Shown here in pieces: positions 44,339 to 55,207 of a DNA stretch of 64,000 nucleotides. Where the stretch lies: assembly GCA_030704615.1 (NCBI GenBank), contig CM060731.1, positions 24,428,001 through 24,492,000 of the forward strand, read 5' to 3'. Under the pieces are notes generated by a model that was given only the letters and a program-made list of their open reading frames with translations, was not told where the DNA came from and searched no databases. How positions within the stretch are numbered: the first letter of the stretch is position 1; the number at the start of each line of letters is the position of its first letter. The DNA is from Takakia lepidozioides. Lineage: Eukaryota; Streptophyta; Takakiopsida; Takakiales; Takakiaceae. The position numbers and the translations under genes are program-made.

Positions 44339-45382
44339 ATCCCTTCGCTATCCGAGGCGGAAACTCCAAGATAGAAGAGTTGGAAATCTCTAAGTACTCA
44401 GCCCGCTCAGAACAATCAGTCATGACCTACAGCTAGTGTATCATGGGGGTGTTTCCTATTTGTTTTCCTTCCCGCATTCATGTTAGCTAGTTACCTTACT
44501 GCTGGTAATTAAGTATCAGTTTGCTTCATCAATTTATCGGATTCCATCAACTCATCAATTCATTCCACAGCTTCACTCAGATCTCTCTACACAGTGTGAG
44601 TATGAGGTGTGTATCAGATTAATATCTATCAAGTATCAGGCTGAAGCCATGGAGTCTCTAATCTGCTCTACATTACAATTCTACTGCCTGCATTCATTAA
44701 GCATCAACAGATCCTCCTCCTACTCCGTGCTCTCCATCTTTCTGCTCAGAGATATACTCTCTCCTCCTTTCCCCCAGTGATATCCGAAGTCTCTCCAAGA
44801 AGTGCTCCTTCCCACTCCTTCCAGCAGTGATTCCCCCCCCCCCCCCCCCGAAGTGCTCCAAGAATGATCTCCCTTTCAGTCCTTGCTTCTAGCTTTATCT
44901 TCCTACCCGTTGTTCTAACCGTTTCCCTCACTAACCGTCGTCCGTGAACTAACATGTTCCATTCGCAAGTGTTGTTCCCCACAGTCGTTCCCTGTCCGGC
45001 TATCCGTTCCCTATGGTCGTGACAGCTGTGTCAAGCTGTGACTGGCTGTGTGAAACTGTGATGGGTTGTGACGGGTTGTGTTGGCTGTGATGGGCTGTGT
45101 CGGCTGTGATGAGCTGTGTTGACTGTGTCTGGCTGTGTCGGCTGTGTTGGCTGTGACGGGCTGTGTTGACTGTGTCTGGCTGTTTCGACTGTGTTGGCTG
45201 TGACGGGCTGTGTTGACTGTGTCTGACTGTGTAGGCTGTGTTGGCTGTGACGGGCTGTGTCACCCCCCCCTAAAGTGCGCTGCTGTCACCCCTAAGGCTC
45301 CTGTTGGTCTCAGTCTATGCAAAAATTAAGGGTACCCCACAGATCCCGTATAAGTGTCTAAGTCCCAGACAGTCCTCTAACA
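44339..45382 (-). mobile_element. LTR of a Tat/Athila-like retrotransposon (3' LTR)
   Basis: 1,044 bp, also present at 59,922-61,012 in the same orientation. On the minus strand it begins TGTTAGAGGACTGTC and is preceded by a polypurine tract (complement of 45,383-45,400, TTACCCCTTCCCCTCTCA), which marks it as the 3' LTR of a minus-strand element. It contains an array of GGCTGTGN units (45,018-45,262) and a poly-C run (~44,828-44,849). Its outer end joins the last surviving exon of ParB-like copy 1. Confidence 0.75.
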
Positions 45383-45420
45383 TTACCCCTTCCCCTCTCA
45401 AAAAGCCGTGTCCTCACGGT

Positions 45421-48400
45421 TTACTGATTGGGATTAGCAATCCTTTGTGAGCGAGCACTTTTCTGACGTTGAGAGTTTCGTGGTGGACTGTGTGTATGAG
45501 CCCGAGGTCTGTCACTGGTTGACGGAGATGATTGAACACTACCTGGATATGTGAGGCCCTCTAGAGGCTGATATCGAGGTAACCTTTCAGGCATAGGAGA
45601 CCCCCGTCGCTTCTTTTCTGCCATCTGAATTGCATAGTCTTCTCCCATGTCAAAAGAGTCCGCTGAAGAAACAGTTGTATCAGAATCCTCATCGCCTCTC
45701 AGGTGTTTTAATTGTCGAACTTTTTGTGGAATCCTCTGGGGCATACAATGTTGTCCTACCATGTCTGGAAGTTTATATTTTAAAACTTGTTGTAAACGCT
45801 GAATGGCAAAATTGGTGAAGACCCTGAGCTCCTTTTCTGTCCAGGTGAGTGGGGGTGACTTGTGAATTGTGCAAGTATTTCCATGCCACATGTCCCTTAT
45901 AGAAAATATCATCAATGCCAAATTTCTGTGTTGACAAATTGTTCCAGGCCGCATGAAACCATGAACGAATTTGAGAATCCTTTTGTATCATAACTTTTGC
46001 ATCATATAGGTACATATGAGGTGGCACTGAAGGTAAGACCCAATGATCCCCACTGGAATAACTCAGAAAGCGCGATTGCATCTTGTGCTGCTCAATGTGA
46101 TAACGTACCAGAAAACAAGCAGCGTAGTATAACCCGCATCCCATGACAATATTTGCTACCTCCTTGGTCTTGTATAAATGAATCCATGTACAACTTGGAA
46201 AACAATTAATTCCTTCAACATGGTACCTGCCTCATGCCAGTACTGTGCAAAGTGATGATCCTCAATTGGTCGATTGTTCGGAAGAACTTTAGTCCTAGTT
46301 GCCACTGGCAGCCATATGCGCATGATTTGATAGTAATGTGCGAATGACTGCGAAGGACTAAATTCTTTCCAAACCAAATCCAACACAATAGGAATTTGGT
46401 TGAAGGGCATAATCATAGCCCTACTGTACTCCCTTGCAGCTGGAGTTTTAGGTGGGTTAAAAGCAGCATTGCCCCATACGTCAGGCTGTGGTGGCTGGGG
46501 CGTGGCTGTAGTAACAACAGGGTCAGCTACTGGCACAACGACTTGTTGTGGTGTTGGTGGCACTGGCTCTTGTATCATTGGCATCTCCTGCACCTGCTGT
46601 GAAGAAGATTGAAAAGCCAAAGTTCTGGCTTGTAAATAAGAAGCCATTAGCCGTTCCTCAGGTATATAGACTCTTTTGTCAATATCTGAAGTTAGGTCCT
46701 CCACTTGAGTCTGCAGTCCGTCTACATCCTCCTGTAACTCCGCTATCCTACTATAGACATTGTCTATAGTACTTGTGGCAATGTTCCGCACTTGCAGTCT
46801 GAGCTCATTCATCTCGCTTTGGGTGAGCTTTCATGGTGTTTTGCCCTCCACTGGCCCTTGTGCTAACCAGACCTGCATAAGGTGGTTATCCACCAAGTTG
46901 CTTGTGGTTCCTCTGAGAGTGTGCTCCTCTCTGAGTTTGTACACATCTAACTGCTGTTGTAAAGCCTCCATGCGCTTCGCATGAGGTTCAACCAAATTTG
47001 CATAAGCAGCAAGCAGATTATTGGCTTCCTTCCAAGCCTTGTTAGTGACCGAGATTTCATTTCTATTGGCCAGGACCGTTTGTTGCAACTCCAGGATGTG
47101 CTTCTCTTGGTCAGCTTCAACCTGCCTGTATTGCTTGAAAGTATCCTCATTGCGACAGATTGTATTCTTCATATCGACAATGAGTTTCATTTGCTCTACA
47201 TTCTCTTCTTCTGCCTTCGTACATTTTTCCGCTTGACTGTTTATTTCTTTTGTAGATTGGTCAAGCATAGTTGTGAGTGTAGCACATTGTATGGCCATCC
47301 TGTCATGCACTGTCTGCAACTCCATATGTAGTGCATTTACTTCTTGCAACTTGCTTTCATGCTTCACCTGCATTTGGTATAGCTGTTGCTTATGTGCTTT
47401 GTGCAAGTGTTCTTGTGCGAGGCCTGCCTCAATCAATTGTTCCTTGGCCAATTGCAAAGCCGCTTCTGTACTCTCCAAGTTTTGCTGCATTTTGAGAGTG
47501 ACCTCTTCATCAACCTTGTTTGCACACTCTGTGGCAAGTCGAGCCTCAAACTCTTCCTGAGTTCCTCCCTCAAAGCTGCCAATTGAGTAGTGGGAACATG
47601 GGATTTGACATAAGTACCCAACAAATTCAGTGTCCTGCTTATGGAACTCATAAGCATAGCCTGTTGAGGGTCATCATGGTGAGCTTGCTGCTGTTCTCCC
47701 TGATCCTCAACAGTGTGATGCCTTACAAACCATTCAGGCCATTGCCCCACCAGATTTTCTTCCTGAACCACTTCATCCGTCACTAGTGCTGCAGTGTCTT
47801 GGCATTCTACCTGTGGTACCTCCGTCACAGGTGTGTGTATTATATGCGCCGCAGGGTTTCCCTTGGACAATCGTTGTACCTCCGGAATCACTGTGTCCTT
47901 GACCATACCAGAATATTCATAGAGAAGGTCCCCCTTCTCTATTTCTGCCACCACCTGTTCTGTAGTGGGAATATCTAACCCTTCTTTTTCTAAATCAATT
48001 ATTTCTGGTTGAACTGCATGGACAACTTGTGGTAACCTTGTGACAAGCCGATCCTCTGGCTGTGATGGCTGTGATACTGAAGTAACTTCCTCTTCCCTCT
48101 CTGAAGGTCCTGCTTCCAGTAATAGCAGTTCTCTGTGCTGCTGTGCCCCTTCCTGCACAAAAACTTGGGAAACATTATCATGCGGATTCCGTGAAGCCAG
48201 TGGATCCGCCACTACAGTCTTTCCCCGCCTCTGTTTCTTATTCTCGGGTTGCCCTGCCAGTCCTCCCTCACTGTGTGAAGAGCCTTGCTCTTCCATTGCA
48301 GTGGTTTCTAGCTCAAACACTCCCATCTCCTTTCTTTCTCGCGCATCAAGTATGCCAGAATCAAGAATTATTTGAGCAATGATTGGGCCAGACACTATGA

Positions 48401-49019
48401 TAGGAGACTTTGCGGCAGTACCCTGTAATCTTTTCATCTCCTCTACCAGTGCGTTGTACATTATGTCCGCCCATTCTACCTCTTGTCCTTTCAGGGCTTT
48501 GAGTATTTCCTCTGTGAAGGATCTGCTCAAATACTGTTGGTTCTGTTTCATGGCAAACAGAACGTTCAATACCTGGCCTACCTCCTTTAGCCCTGGGTAC
48601 ACGGCCTTGGTACAAGCATAACCCTGAGTTTTAACGAAACTCCCTTCTTGGAATAAGTCCCCTATTTGCAGTCTTGCCCTGTGCTCCTCCACATGCACCT
48701 GGCCTGCTGGCAATCGAAACAATTGCTGGAGGTATAGGGGAGTAATTACTAATTCAACTTCCTTCACCGTTGTTGCTCCTGTCCTTGGCTCAAAGTTCTG
48801 CAAGAATTGTAACATGTACTGTCTATGGTGCAATGTCCAATCTTTGCTTTGCAATCCTTGCAATCTCAGCTCCTTCAGTATCTGTATCGCCTGTGGGGTA
48901 GCAATCGTTTGTTTTTGCAGAATTGTGGTGCTCTTCACCCTGATTTCCTCCATTCCTCTCACTCTCTTCATTCTAGACCTATGGGTAATTTCTTGTAAGC
49001 CTGCGGGGCTTGCAAGCAT
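45421..49019 (-). pseudogene. Extra ORF of the Tat/Athila-like element, frameshifted
   Basis: Located between integrase and 3' LTR on the minus strand, where Tat and Athila elements carry an additional ORF. From the N-terminus: 49,019-47,433 (GLQEITHRSR, AAHIIHTPVTEV, then a long acidic linker), 47,490-46,831 (strong coiled coil, AALQLAKEQLIEAG ... LELQQTVLANRN), 46,812-46,156 (ELQEDVDGLQTQ, then Pro/Val-rich), 46,144-45,773 (GDHWVLPSVPPHMYL) and 45,954-45,421 (basic tail PRNSQRQKSARSQRIANP). These continue one another in shifted frames, so it was once a single ~1,150-residue protein. Its role is not known. Confidence 0.55.
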
Positions 49020-49221
49020 CGCTCAAGAGAAAAGATCCGCTCTGTTGTTTCGTCCCTATGCCACTGCGTAAGTAATATTGCGAGCGTATAGTCTGTTAGT
49101 TCCTCCATAGCTTCAAAGCTATAGCATTGATGGTTTGTCCCGTCGGGACGCCCGTTACTCAGAATGACGCCGACTCTTGCGCTTAATTTCCCTCCAATTT
49201 CTTGATCCCTTCTCTGGCTTT

Positions 49222-50762
49222 CTATTGGCTGTAACCGCTGTGACTGGATTTAGATTTAATTTTCTTTAGTGGACTTTCCCTGCTGGACTGTCCACTAGGA
49301 TAACACATGTGACAAGAATTTCGCTTTTCTGTACTTGCCGTTTGTTCTGTTGCCCCTTTTCTGTATTCATTAATGGGCCCGCCATTCATCCAATTTGACG
49401 CACTGATTAGGTATTTTGACGGCCATTCTTGTCCCCTTTCTTGATGACATCCGTTCTTGCACTTCCTTCTCAGCTGTGTGTTGCGCCTTGACTTCCACGT
49501 GTCCCTTTGTAAATTGGCTTCCGTCCTTTCTTCCGCCGGCCATTTCACTGAAGTTATCTTGCGTCCACCTATCACTGATTCTATGGATTGTGTAACCCTA
49601 GTAGGCTGTGTTAAGCTGTGATAGGCTGTGTCATACTGTGGTATGTCGTGATAGGCTGTAATACACTGTGGTAAGCTGTGATAGGCTGTGATGCACTGTG
49701 GTAAGCTGTGATAGGTTGTGACACGCTGTGGTAGGTCGTGATAGGCTGTGTTGCGCCGTGCTGGGCTATGATATGCTGTGTCACGTCGTGATGGGCTGTG
49801 ATAGGCTGTGTCTCGCTTGCTCTGCCCGCCCTGGTCATATATGCTCGGCCTAGCGACAAGAGCTCCATACTCCGTTGGTAACACTGGCGCAGCCCGTGAC
49901 TGCTTTTGCGTTTCAACATGCAAATTATGCTGCAATGGTTTGTCATGGATACCACTGTACCCCTTCAACTTGTTAGCATTGACTCTTCCCAGCATCTCTT
50001 TGTTAATGGTTTGTAGCATGGCGGTGTTGTTATCATACATCTTTTGTATGACATAAGGTCCTTTCCATGGTGATTTAAAGCTTAGAAGCTTTAATCTTTC
50101 CCTTCTTCTGCAACCATAGAACCAAATCTCCCGTCTTAAAAGTCTTTAACTTGCCTTCATCAAACTGTTCCTTTCTCTTCATCTGAATTCTGGTCATATT
50201 ATCAGCTGCATCAGCACGTACTTCTTCCACATGGTATAATTCATGTTTCCTGACTTTAATGGAATCTTGCAATTCCATTCTCTTTCCCCATTCCGTTCTC
50301 ATGGTAGGTAACAGGAATTCCACTGGAAGTAAGGCTTCCATACCATAAACTAATTGGAATGGTGTATACTTAGTGGTGACTTTATATGAAATCCTGTATG
50401 ACCACAAAGCTGTCAGCAGCTTTGTATCCCAATCCGTTCTGTTTGCATTGACTATCTTAGCCAAGATAGTACATAGTATTTTGTTGGTAGCCTCCGCCTG
50501 CCCATTACCCTGTGGGTAATATGTTGTACTTTTTCTATGCACAATCATGAACTCTTTAGTCAACAACTCAATGGTCTCATTCATGAAGTGACTTCCCTGA
50601 TCACTGATAAATTCTAAGGGGACAGCCAAATCGTGTAAGTATGTTCTCGTACAGGAACCTTGCTATGGACTTGGCTGTGTTGTCCCTCAAAGCTTTAGCT
50701 TCCACCCACTTCGTAGTATAATCAGTGGCTGTAATTATGTACCTGTTCTGTGTATTCTTGGC
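49222..50762 (-). pseudogene. Integrase C-terminal part, Tat/Athila-like retrotransposon
   Basis: Minus-strand pol remnant. From high coordinates: NRYIITATDYTTKWVEAKAL (first catalytic Asp), FISDQGSHF (second Asp), then GNGQAEATNK with the catalytic Glu, LLTALWSYRISYKVTTKYTP and FQLVYGMEALLPVEF. The QAEATNK/LxALWSYR/TPFxLVYG wording is that of the non-chromodomain Tat/Athila lineage. Two frameshifts are seen (near 50,610 and 50,060). The N-terminal zinc finger, RNase H and reverse transcriptase are absent because another element begins at ~50,764. The open frame past that point is chimeric. Confidence 0.7.
49600..49812. repeat. GTGATAGGCTGTGN array inside the retrotransposon
   Basis: About twenty units of a 9-10 bp motif based on AGGCTGTGAT, ACTGTGGTA and GTCGTGAT, between the integrase and the extra ORF. 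The same GGCTGTG theme builds the arrays in both LTR copies, so the motif amplified at two sites of one element. Confidence 0.7.
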
Positions 50763-50763
50763 T

Positions 50764-52600
50764 GGGGGGGCTGCTATTTCATGAGCCATGAGCCATGAGC
50801 GGCATGAGCCATGAGCAGAGTCGTAAGTGTGGAAAAAAACATGAGCAGCACTATTTTCCGGAAATGAGTGTCCGCGGGAATAGGGTTTAGGGTGCCACGG
50901 TCATAGGGGGAGAAGGACCTCCCGATGAAGGAGGTTCGGCAATGTTATTTAGAATTATATATTGAAAGGCAATGTTTCGCGAATGGTAGGGTGGTACTGC
51001 TCTGTACAATGGGGGCCCATTTCAGCCTACCAGCCATTTGCAAAATCCATCCACACTCCCAATCCCAAACGAAATGAGCAATGACGCATTCTCGGAACGA
51101 TGGACACAGAATAGAATAAAAAGAGGGCACAATGAGATTTTTATTGATCCACATGAATTGCATTTGAAGCACGTCTACTGTGCTGATTGTGCCATCAAAT
51201 CTTGAGCCCTGTGCCTACTGAATACAAGTCACGTTGTCAATGGGACTTCGACTGCTCTCAGAACTAGCTCATGAGTCATGGGGCTCCTCCATGTAAAGTC
51301 GATTGCAGCCGTTGTACCGCCCCTAGTGATGTTCACCACAATGTCCTGCCCTTCAATCATACCACCATCGAATATGGAAATCTTCACGTTTTCGTCGTCC
51401 ACACCAAATGGAGAAGAGGAGCGCACTCCTCGAGGAGAATAGGTCTCTCCGATGGAGTCCACCCACGTCCAGTGGCAGCAGTTCCACCGCAACAGCATAG
51501 CAGTGCGCCTTCTTCTGCATGGGTGACCGTCGTAGCTGGGAAAATCGGAATCGAGGATGCGCAGGAGCCACGGACTCCTCAGACCAAGATCGTCACCCCG
51601 CTCGAAGGCGTAGTGGCCTACGATATACTCAAAAGCCACCAATGTTTCCACAATCGAACCAGTATCTTCTCTGTAATCTGTGTACCAGATAACAATGTCT
51701 CCCGATGTGGCCGAATACATTGCATAATCGATGCCTCCAAAGGGGCAGTCGTCCCGGTTCCGGAAGCACGGCATCCTTGCAAAGGAGGACCTGAGGACGA
51801 CTTGGATGCCGATGACCTTGCGGACAGCTACGAAGCCCTTAGATTTTGGAAATGATACGAAGCGGAAGAGCAGTCCGGCCTCCAATAATGGAGCATCTGG
51901 GTCACACGTACCCACCGACGGAGGTGGAACGTGTTCATGACGCCAGCGGTGGATGAACCCATACATCTTTCTCATCAACAAGTTATAGTTTGAGATCTGC
52001 CACCGAAGTCCATCCCCCCGGATGGAAATTCGGCGCCGCATTTACATCGAAGAGGGGATGGACTTCGTCGTGTCCAGTGGCTATCGGCCCACCTGGCAGT
52101 GACTGCCCATAGTTTGCATGGCAGGGTAGGAAACTGAAACGGCTACATTCATGCAGCAGCCAATCTTCATCGGTCCAGGATCCTGTAGGGGGGAAATTTA
52201 AATGTGCCCTGGAGTGTTTGTGAGGAATTGCAGCGTTAGCTTGAACTTTTTCCAGCCACCGCGGTCCTCCTCCTCCATCCGGGAGCTGCTGTCATTGAGC
52301 GTACTCCGCGACTCTTTTTGAAGAATGTCGTGCCGCCGAAATCCAGCCGACTGCCCTTATCATGGGCACGATTATGCTATGTTCAAACCAGAATCAGGAG
52401 ACATCATTGTCTGGCTCTCTGTTTTCACAGACGCTGCTGGAATCAAGCAAGAGTCTTTGCGCGCAATGGAGTATCTGGAGGGCTATTACCGCTTTGAGCG
52501 AGGTGAGGGCGAGGGTCAATGCGGTCCGTGGGTCCTGAAAATTGTTGACCTCGATATACCAAGCTGGAAAGGGATGCCGGATAGATCACGCACGGCCTCG
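50764..52600. mobile_element. Second copy of the Mutator-like element's left half
   Basis: Closely matches 36,136-37,970 throughout: the terminal repeat GGGGGCTGCTATTTCATGAG with more CATGAGC units, the telomere-like TAGGGTTTAGGG, and genes alpha and beta. It is inserted in the retrotransposon integrase. Similarity to the complete element ends at ~52,590, where beta continues here but the palindrome array interrupts it there. No matching right terminal repeat occurs before the LTR at 59,922, so this copy is truncated or rearranged. Confidence 0.8.
51229..52041 (-). CDS. Unknown element protein alpha, intact
   Basis: Open frame of 270 residues from an ATG that lies within a palindrome; in-frame Met residues ~22 and ~25 codons later are alternative starts. 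Blocks: RSSFARMPCFRNRDDCPFGG, DYAMYSATSGDIVIWYTDY, FEYIVGHYAFERGDDLGL, SPWLLRILDSDFPSYDGHP, LRWNCCHWTWVDSIGE, VKISIFDGGMIEGQDIVVN, FTWRSPMTHELVLRAVEVPL. No signal peptide, membrane helix or known catalytic motif. The conserved Cys pairs (MPC...DCP; NCC) might bind metal. It is paralogous to beta, which is transcribed away from it. It is kept open while neighbours decay, so it may have been under selection or inserted recently. I do not recognise the family. Confidence 0.65.
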   Translation of the reverse strand: MRRRISIRGDGLRWQISNYNLLMRKMYGFIHRWRHEHVPPPSVGTCDPDAPLLEAGLLFRFVSFPKSKGFVAVRKVIGIQVVLRSSFARMPCFRNRDDCPFGGIDYAMYSATSGDIVIWYTDYREDTGSIVETLVAFEYIVGHYAFERGDDLGLRSPWLLRILDSDFPSYDGHPCRRRRTAMLLRWNCCHWTWVDSIGETYSPRGVRSSSPFGVDDENVKISIFDGGMIEGQDIVVNITRGGTTAAIDFTWRSPMTHELVLRAVEVPLTT

Positions 52601-52903
52601 CTTTGGCGCTGGAACTGCTGCCAGTGGACCAGGGAGGACGGCACCGGGGAAAACTATATACGTGCAGATCACTCCGCTCTTCCAGTGTATGGAGACATTC
52701 GGCTGAGTTGCGAAGACGAATCGCACGGGCACATGAGGCCCACAGTGACCTTGTCAATGTATGATGGTGGTATCATTGATGGACATGACATTGTCGTCGG
52801 CTCCAGCAAGGGCAGCAGAACGACCGAATTGCAGTTTACCTCGAGGTGCCGCCGCAGTGATGAGCTTGTTTTGAGGGGTATCGAAGTTCCGTCGACTTGG
52901 TGA
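52325..52903 (+). CDS. Unknown element protein beta, intact
   Basis: Open frame of 192 residues starting MSCRRNPADCPYHGHDYAMF. Shared with alpha in the same order: CRNxxDCPxxGxDYA, SGDIxxW, LxAxEYxxGxYxFERG, PWxLxIxDxDxPxxxG, LWRWNCCQWT, YGDIRL, SMYDGGIIDGHDIVV and DELVLRGIEVPSTW. The pair therefore arose by duplication with inversion. The region between them (~280 bp) is a shared divergent promoter with one palindrome near its alpha side. Length and lack of targeting features suggest a nuclear or cytosolic protein. Function unknown. Confidence 0.65.
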   Translation: MSCRRNPADCPYHGHDYAMFKPESGDIIVWLSVFTDAAGIKQESLRAMEYLEGYYRFERGEGEGQCGPWVLKIVDLDIPSWKGMPDRSRTASLWRWNCCQWTREDGTGENYIRADHSALPVYGDIRLSCEDESHGHMRPTVTLSMYDGGIIDGHDIVVGSSKGSRTTELQFTSRCRRSDELVLRGIEVPSTW

Positions 52904-53158
52904 AGCCCATGTAGAAGGAGGAAGGGCTTAGTTTTGTCTGCAGTTGGTAAATGTGAGACATCGTGTCCGATCAATAAACCCATCGTACCTCACTTCTGTA
53001 TGATTGTGTTTCATTCTGTTGAATAACTGTCGGAATTGGCCCACTGTTTACAATTTGATGTCTCATTTCTACAATGTGTCTGTCCGGATGAATATAGCAG
53101 AGTAACCGGTATGTGAGTCATGTGTCAAGAATTACCAGAGTAACGCCATGTCGGACAT
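52904..53158. other. 3' flank of beta gene
   Basis: Short non-coding stretch with GATCAATAAACCCATCG (~52,970), a plausible polyadenylation signal AATAAA for the beta gene. The palindrome cluster starts right after. Confidence 0.4.
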
Positions 53159-53880
53159 TGAAATGCGGCGCCGCATTTCCATGTCGGGATCGAAATGCGG
53201 TGCCGCATTTCCATGTCGGACAAGAAAATGCGGTGCATCATTTCCGTCCAGGTACACGAAATACCAACACGGGTCTATAAATTGGTCAGAAAACGAGGTT
53301 GGCATTGCAAATGCGGCGACGCATTTCCAGCTTGGCAATGGAAACTTCTTTTTGGACAAGGGAATGCGGTGCCGCATTTCCGTACAACACTTCGAAAAGT
53401 GTGACATTTCCGACCAGCGCGATGGAATGCGTTACCGCATTTCCGAGAGAGGGTCTGCAAATGGACAAATTGCGATGTCCGTTCTGGAAATGCGGCGCCG
53501 CATTTCCATGTCCGTCATCGACTTTTTTTAACAATGGAATGCGGTGCCAATTTTTGCTGATGGGCCTGCAGTTCGAACAACGACCATCCCCAATACTGAA
53601 ATGCGGCACCGCATTTTCAATCCCGCCATCTCGACCTCCTTGTTCGACCTCTGTAAGCGTGGTGGCATCCATGCAATGAGCGGGAGAGGCCAAAACTGGC
53701 GTGTGGACAAAGGAAATTTTGGAAATGCGGCACCGCATTTCCAATTCAGATTACTTTTTACTATGCCAACATTGAAATGGAAAATTTAGTCCCTCCCCTG
53801 TTTTGGAAATGCGGTGCCGCATTTCCAAAAGAGGTTCTTAGAGTTGCCAAAATTTTGGAAATGCGGTGCCCCATTTCTGA
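53159..53880. repeat. Palindrome cluster 2: about twelve units, irregular spacing
   Basis: Copies of AAATGCGGNNCCGCATTT end near 53,180, 53,212, 53,245, 53,328, 53,381, 53,444, 53,507, 53,556, 53,616, 53,742, 53,826 and 53,878. Steps of ~32, 53 and 63 bp recur. Centres are GC, TG, TA or CA; several units have one damaged arm. It lies between the beta gene and the 3' end of the methyltransferase gene. Confidence 0.85.
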
Positions 53881-55186
53881 TTTTGGGAGCGTCGTGGTTT
53901 GGGCGATTGTGTGGCTGGAATGCACACTGGAGAGGGGTCACGAATGTCGGGTAGAATTTCCTTTATATACTCTGGAAGAGAATTTACATTTACAGAGACT
54001 TCATTAAAATTCTATTAATCTTGAAAATCATCCGAATCCTCATCCTGTTCTAGACTGTCCTGCTCCTCCTCCACCCCCTCAGTGCCTCTCTCATCTCCAG
54101 CGGACTGCTCGTTGGCCAGGCTTTCGAAAATCCCATCTTCCCCTTGCGGAACTGTCCATCTCACCTCCGTTGGGTCGTCTTCCTCCCTGTCTGCGTCGCT
54201 CTCATCCGCTGAATCACATATGTACTTTCGTACCCGTCTACCTGTCTGAGCTGCTGCCAACTCTTTCCTTATCCTTCTGTCCTCCCTAGCCCTCTCCAAA
54301 ATCTGCTCTACTTTACTGGGATTCTCACTTCTTCTAATCGCTGTATTTGCGAGTTTAGCTGCATAACTAGGAAGGGAGTAGTCCCTCACCGGGCTCGTCA
54401 TGAAGTCGGCCCTCGCAAAGAACGGGACATTCTTCCTGGCAGGAAGTGTAGGCCCTACATGTTTCGACCCGGACCCTGCAATCCTGCACATGACAATCAT
54501 CAACGAGACTAATGAGAACCACAGTCGGGAAATTCGTTTGACATAAATGACCCAGAAGGCTTTGCAAACTTACAATGTTTGCACTCACTCGTATTCCGGG
54601 TTCTCCTCCGCATCAATGTCCACTGTGTCTTCCTCGGACTCCGACGAATCCGAGGAGACTTCCGCTCTGTCGGGAGCCTTCACATTCCGTTGCAGCCCCT
54701 CCAGATGGGATCCCCACACGGATGAATCCTCCTCGTAGGCAAAGAGGTGCCGGTCGGAAAACCGCCCAGCCCACATTGAGGCACCTGTTACAATGCCATC
54801 CACACATTACCACATGGCGCTTCAGATGTTGCGAACTACATCCTAACGAGAATTTGCAGAACAGCAGAGATCAAGATTCTGCATACCTGTCCCACAGATG
54901 AGGTCGAGCACTGTGCCCTCCACGTCTGTGCATGTCTCCATAATTGTCTGAATGAAGGCAGGGCTCCGAGTCCGTGAGTACCGCAGGGGTTCCGTTGAAG
55001 TGAGGCTATGAGGGAGAAGTTCCTTGGGAACGTTGTTGAACAGAACGTCGTAATCGAGTGGGTCGCAGTTCGGGTCAACCTTTCCTCCCTCCTTCCGGAA
55101 AGCAAAGGTGGAGTTCTCCTTCACAAAGCAGTATGCATCGAACTGCTTCGTCTGCATACACAGGGGGAAAACGATTAGAAACCGAA

Positions 55187-55207
55187 TGCGGCACCGCATT
55201 TGAAAAC
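55187..55207. repeat. Intron palindrome in methyltransferase gene (1)
   Basis: GAATGCGGCACCGCATTTGA within the intron separating the VITTLALVHS exon from the TKQFDAY exon. Single copy, well preserved. Confidence 0.7.

Noticed and set aside
49222-50040. A host protein with DTAYHSP repeats
   Set aside because: The repeats are a translated GGCTGTG-type microsatellite at the tail of the integrase frame.
50601-50789. A protein starting MAHEIAAPP joined to integrase
   Set aside because: The first residues come from the terminal repeat of the inserted element at ~50,764; the frame is a junction artefact.
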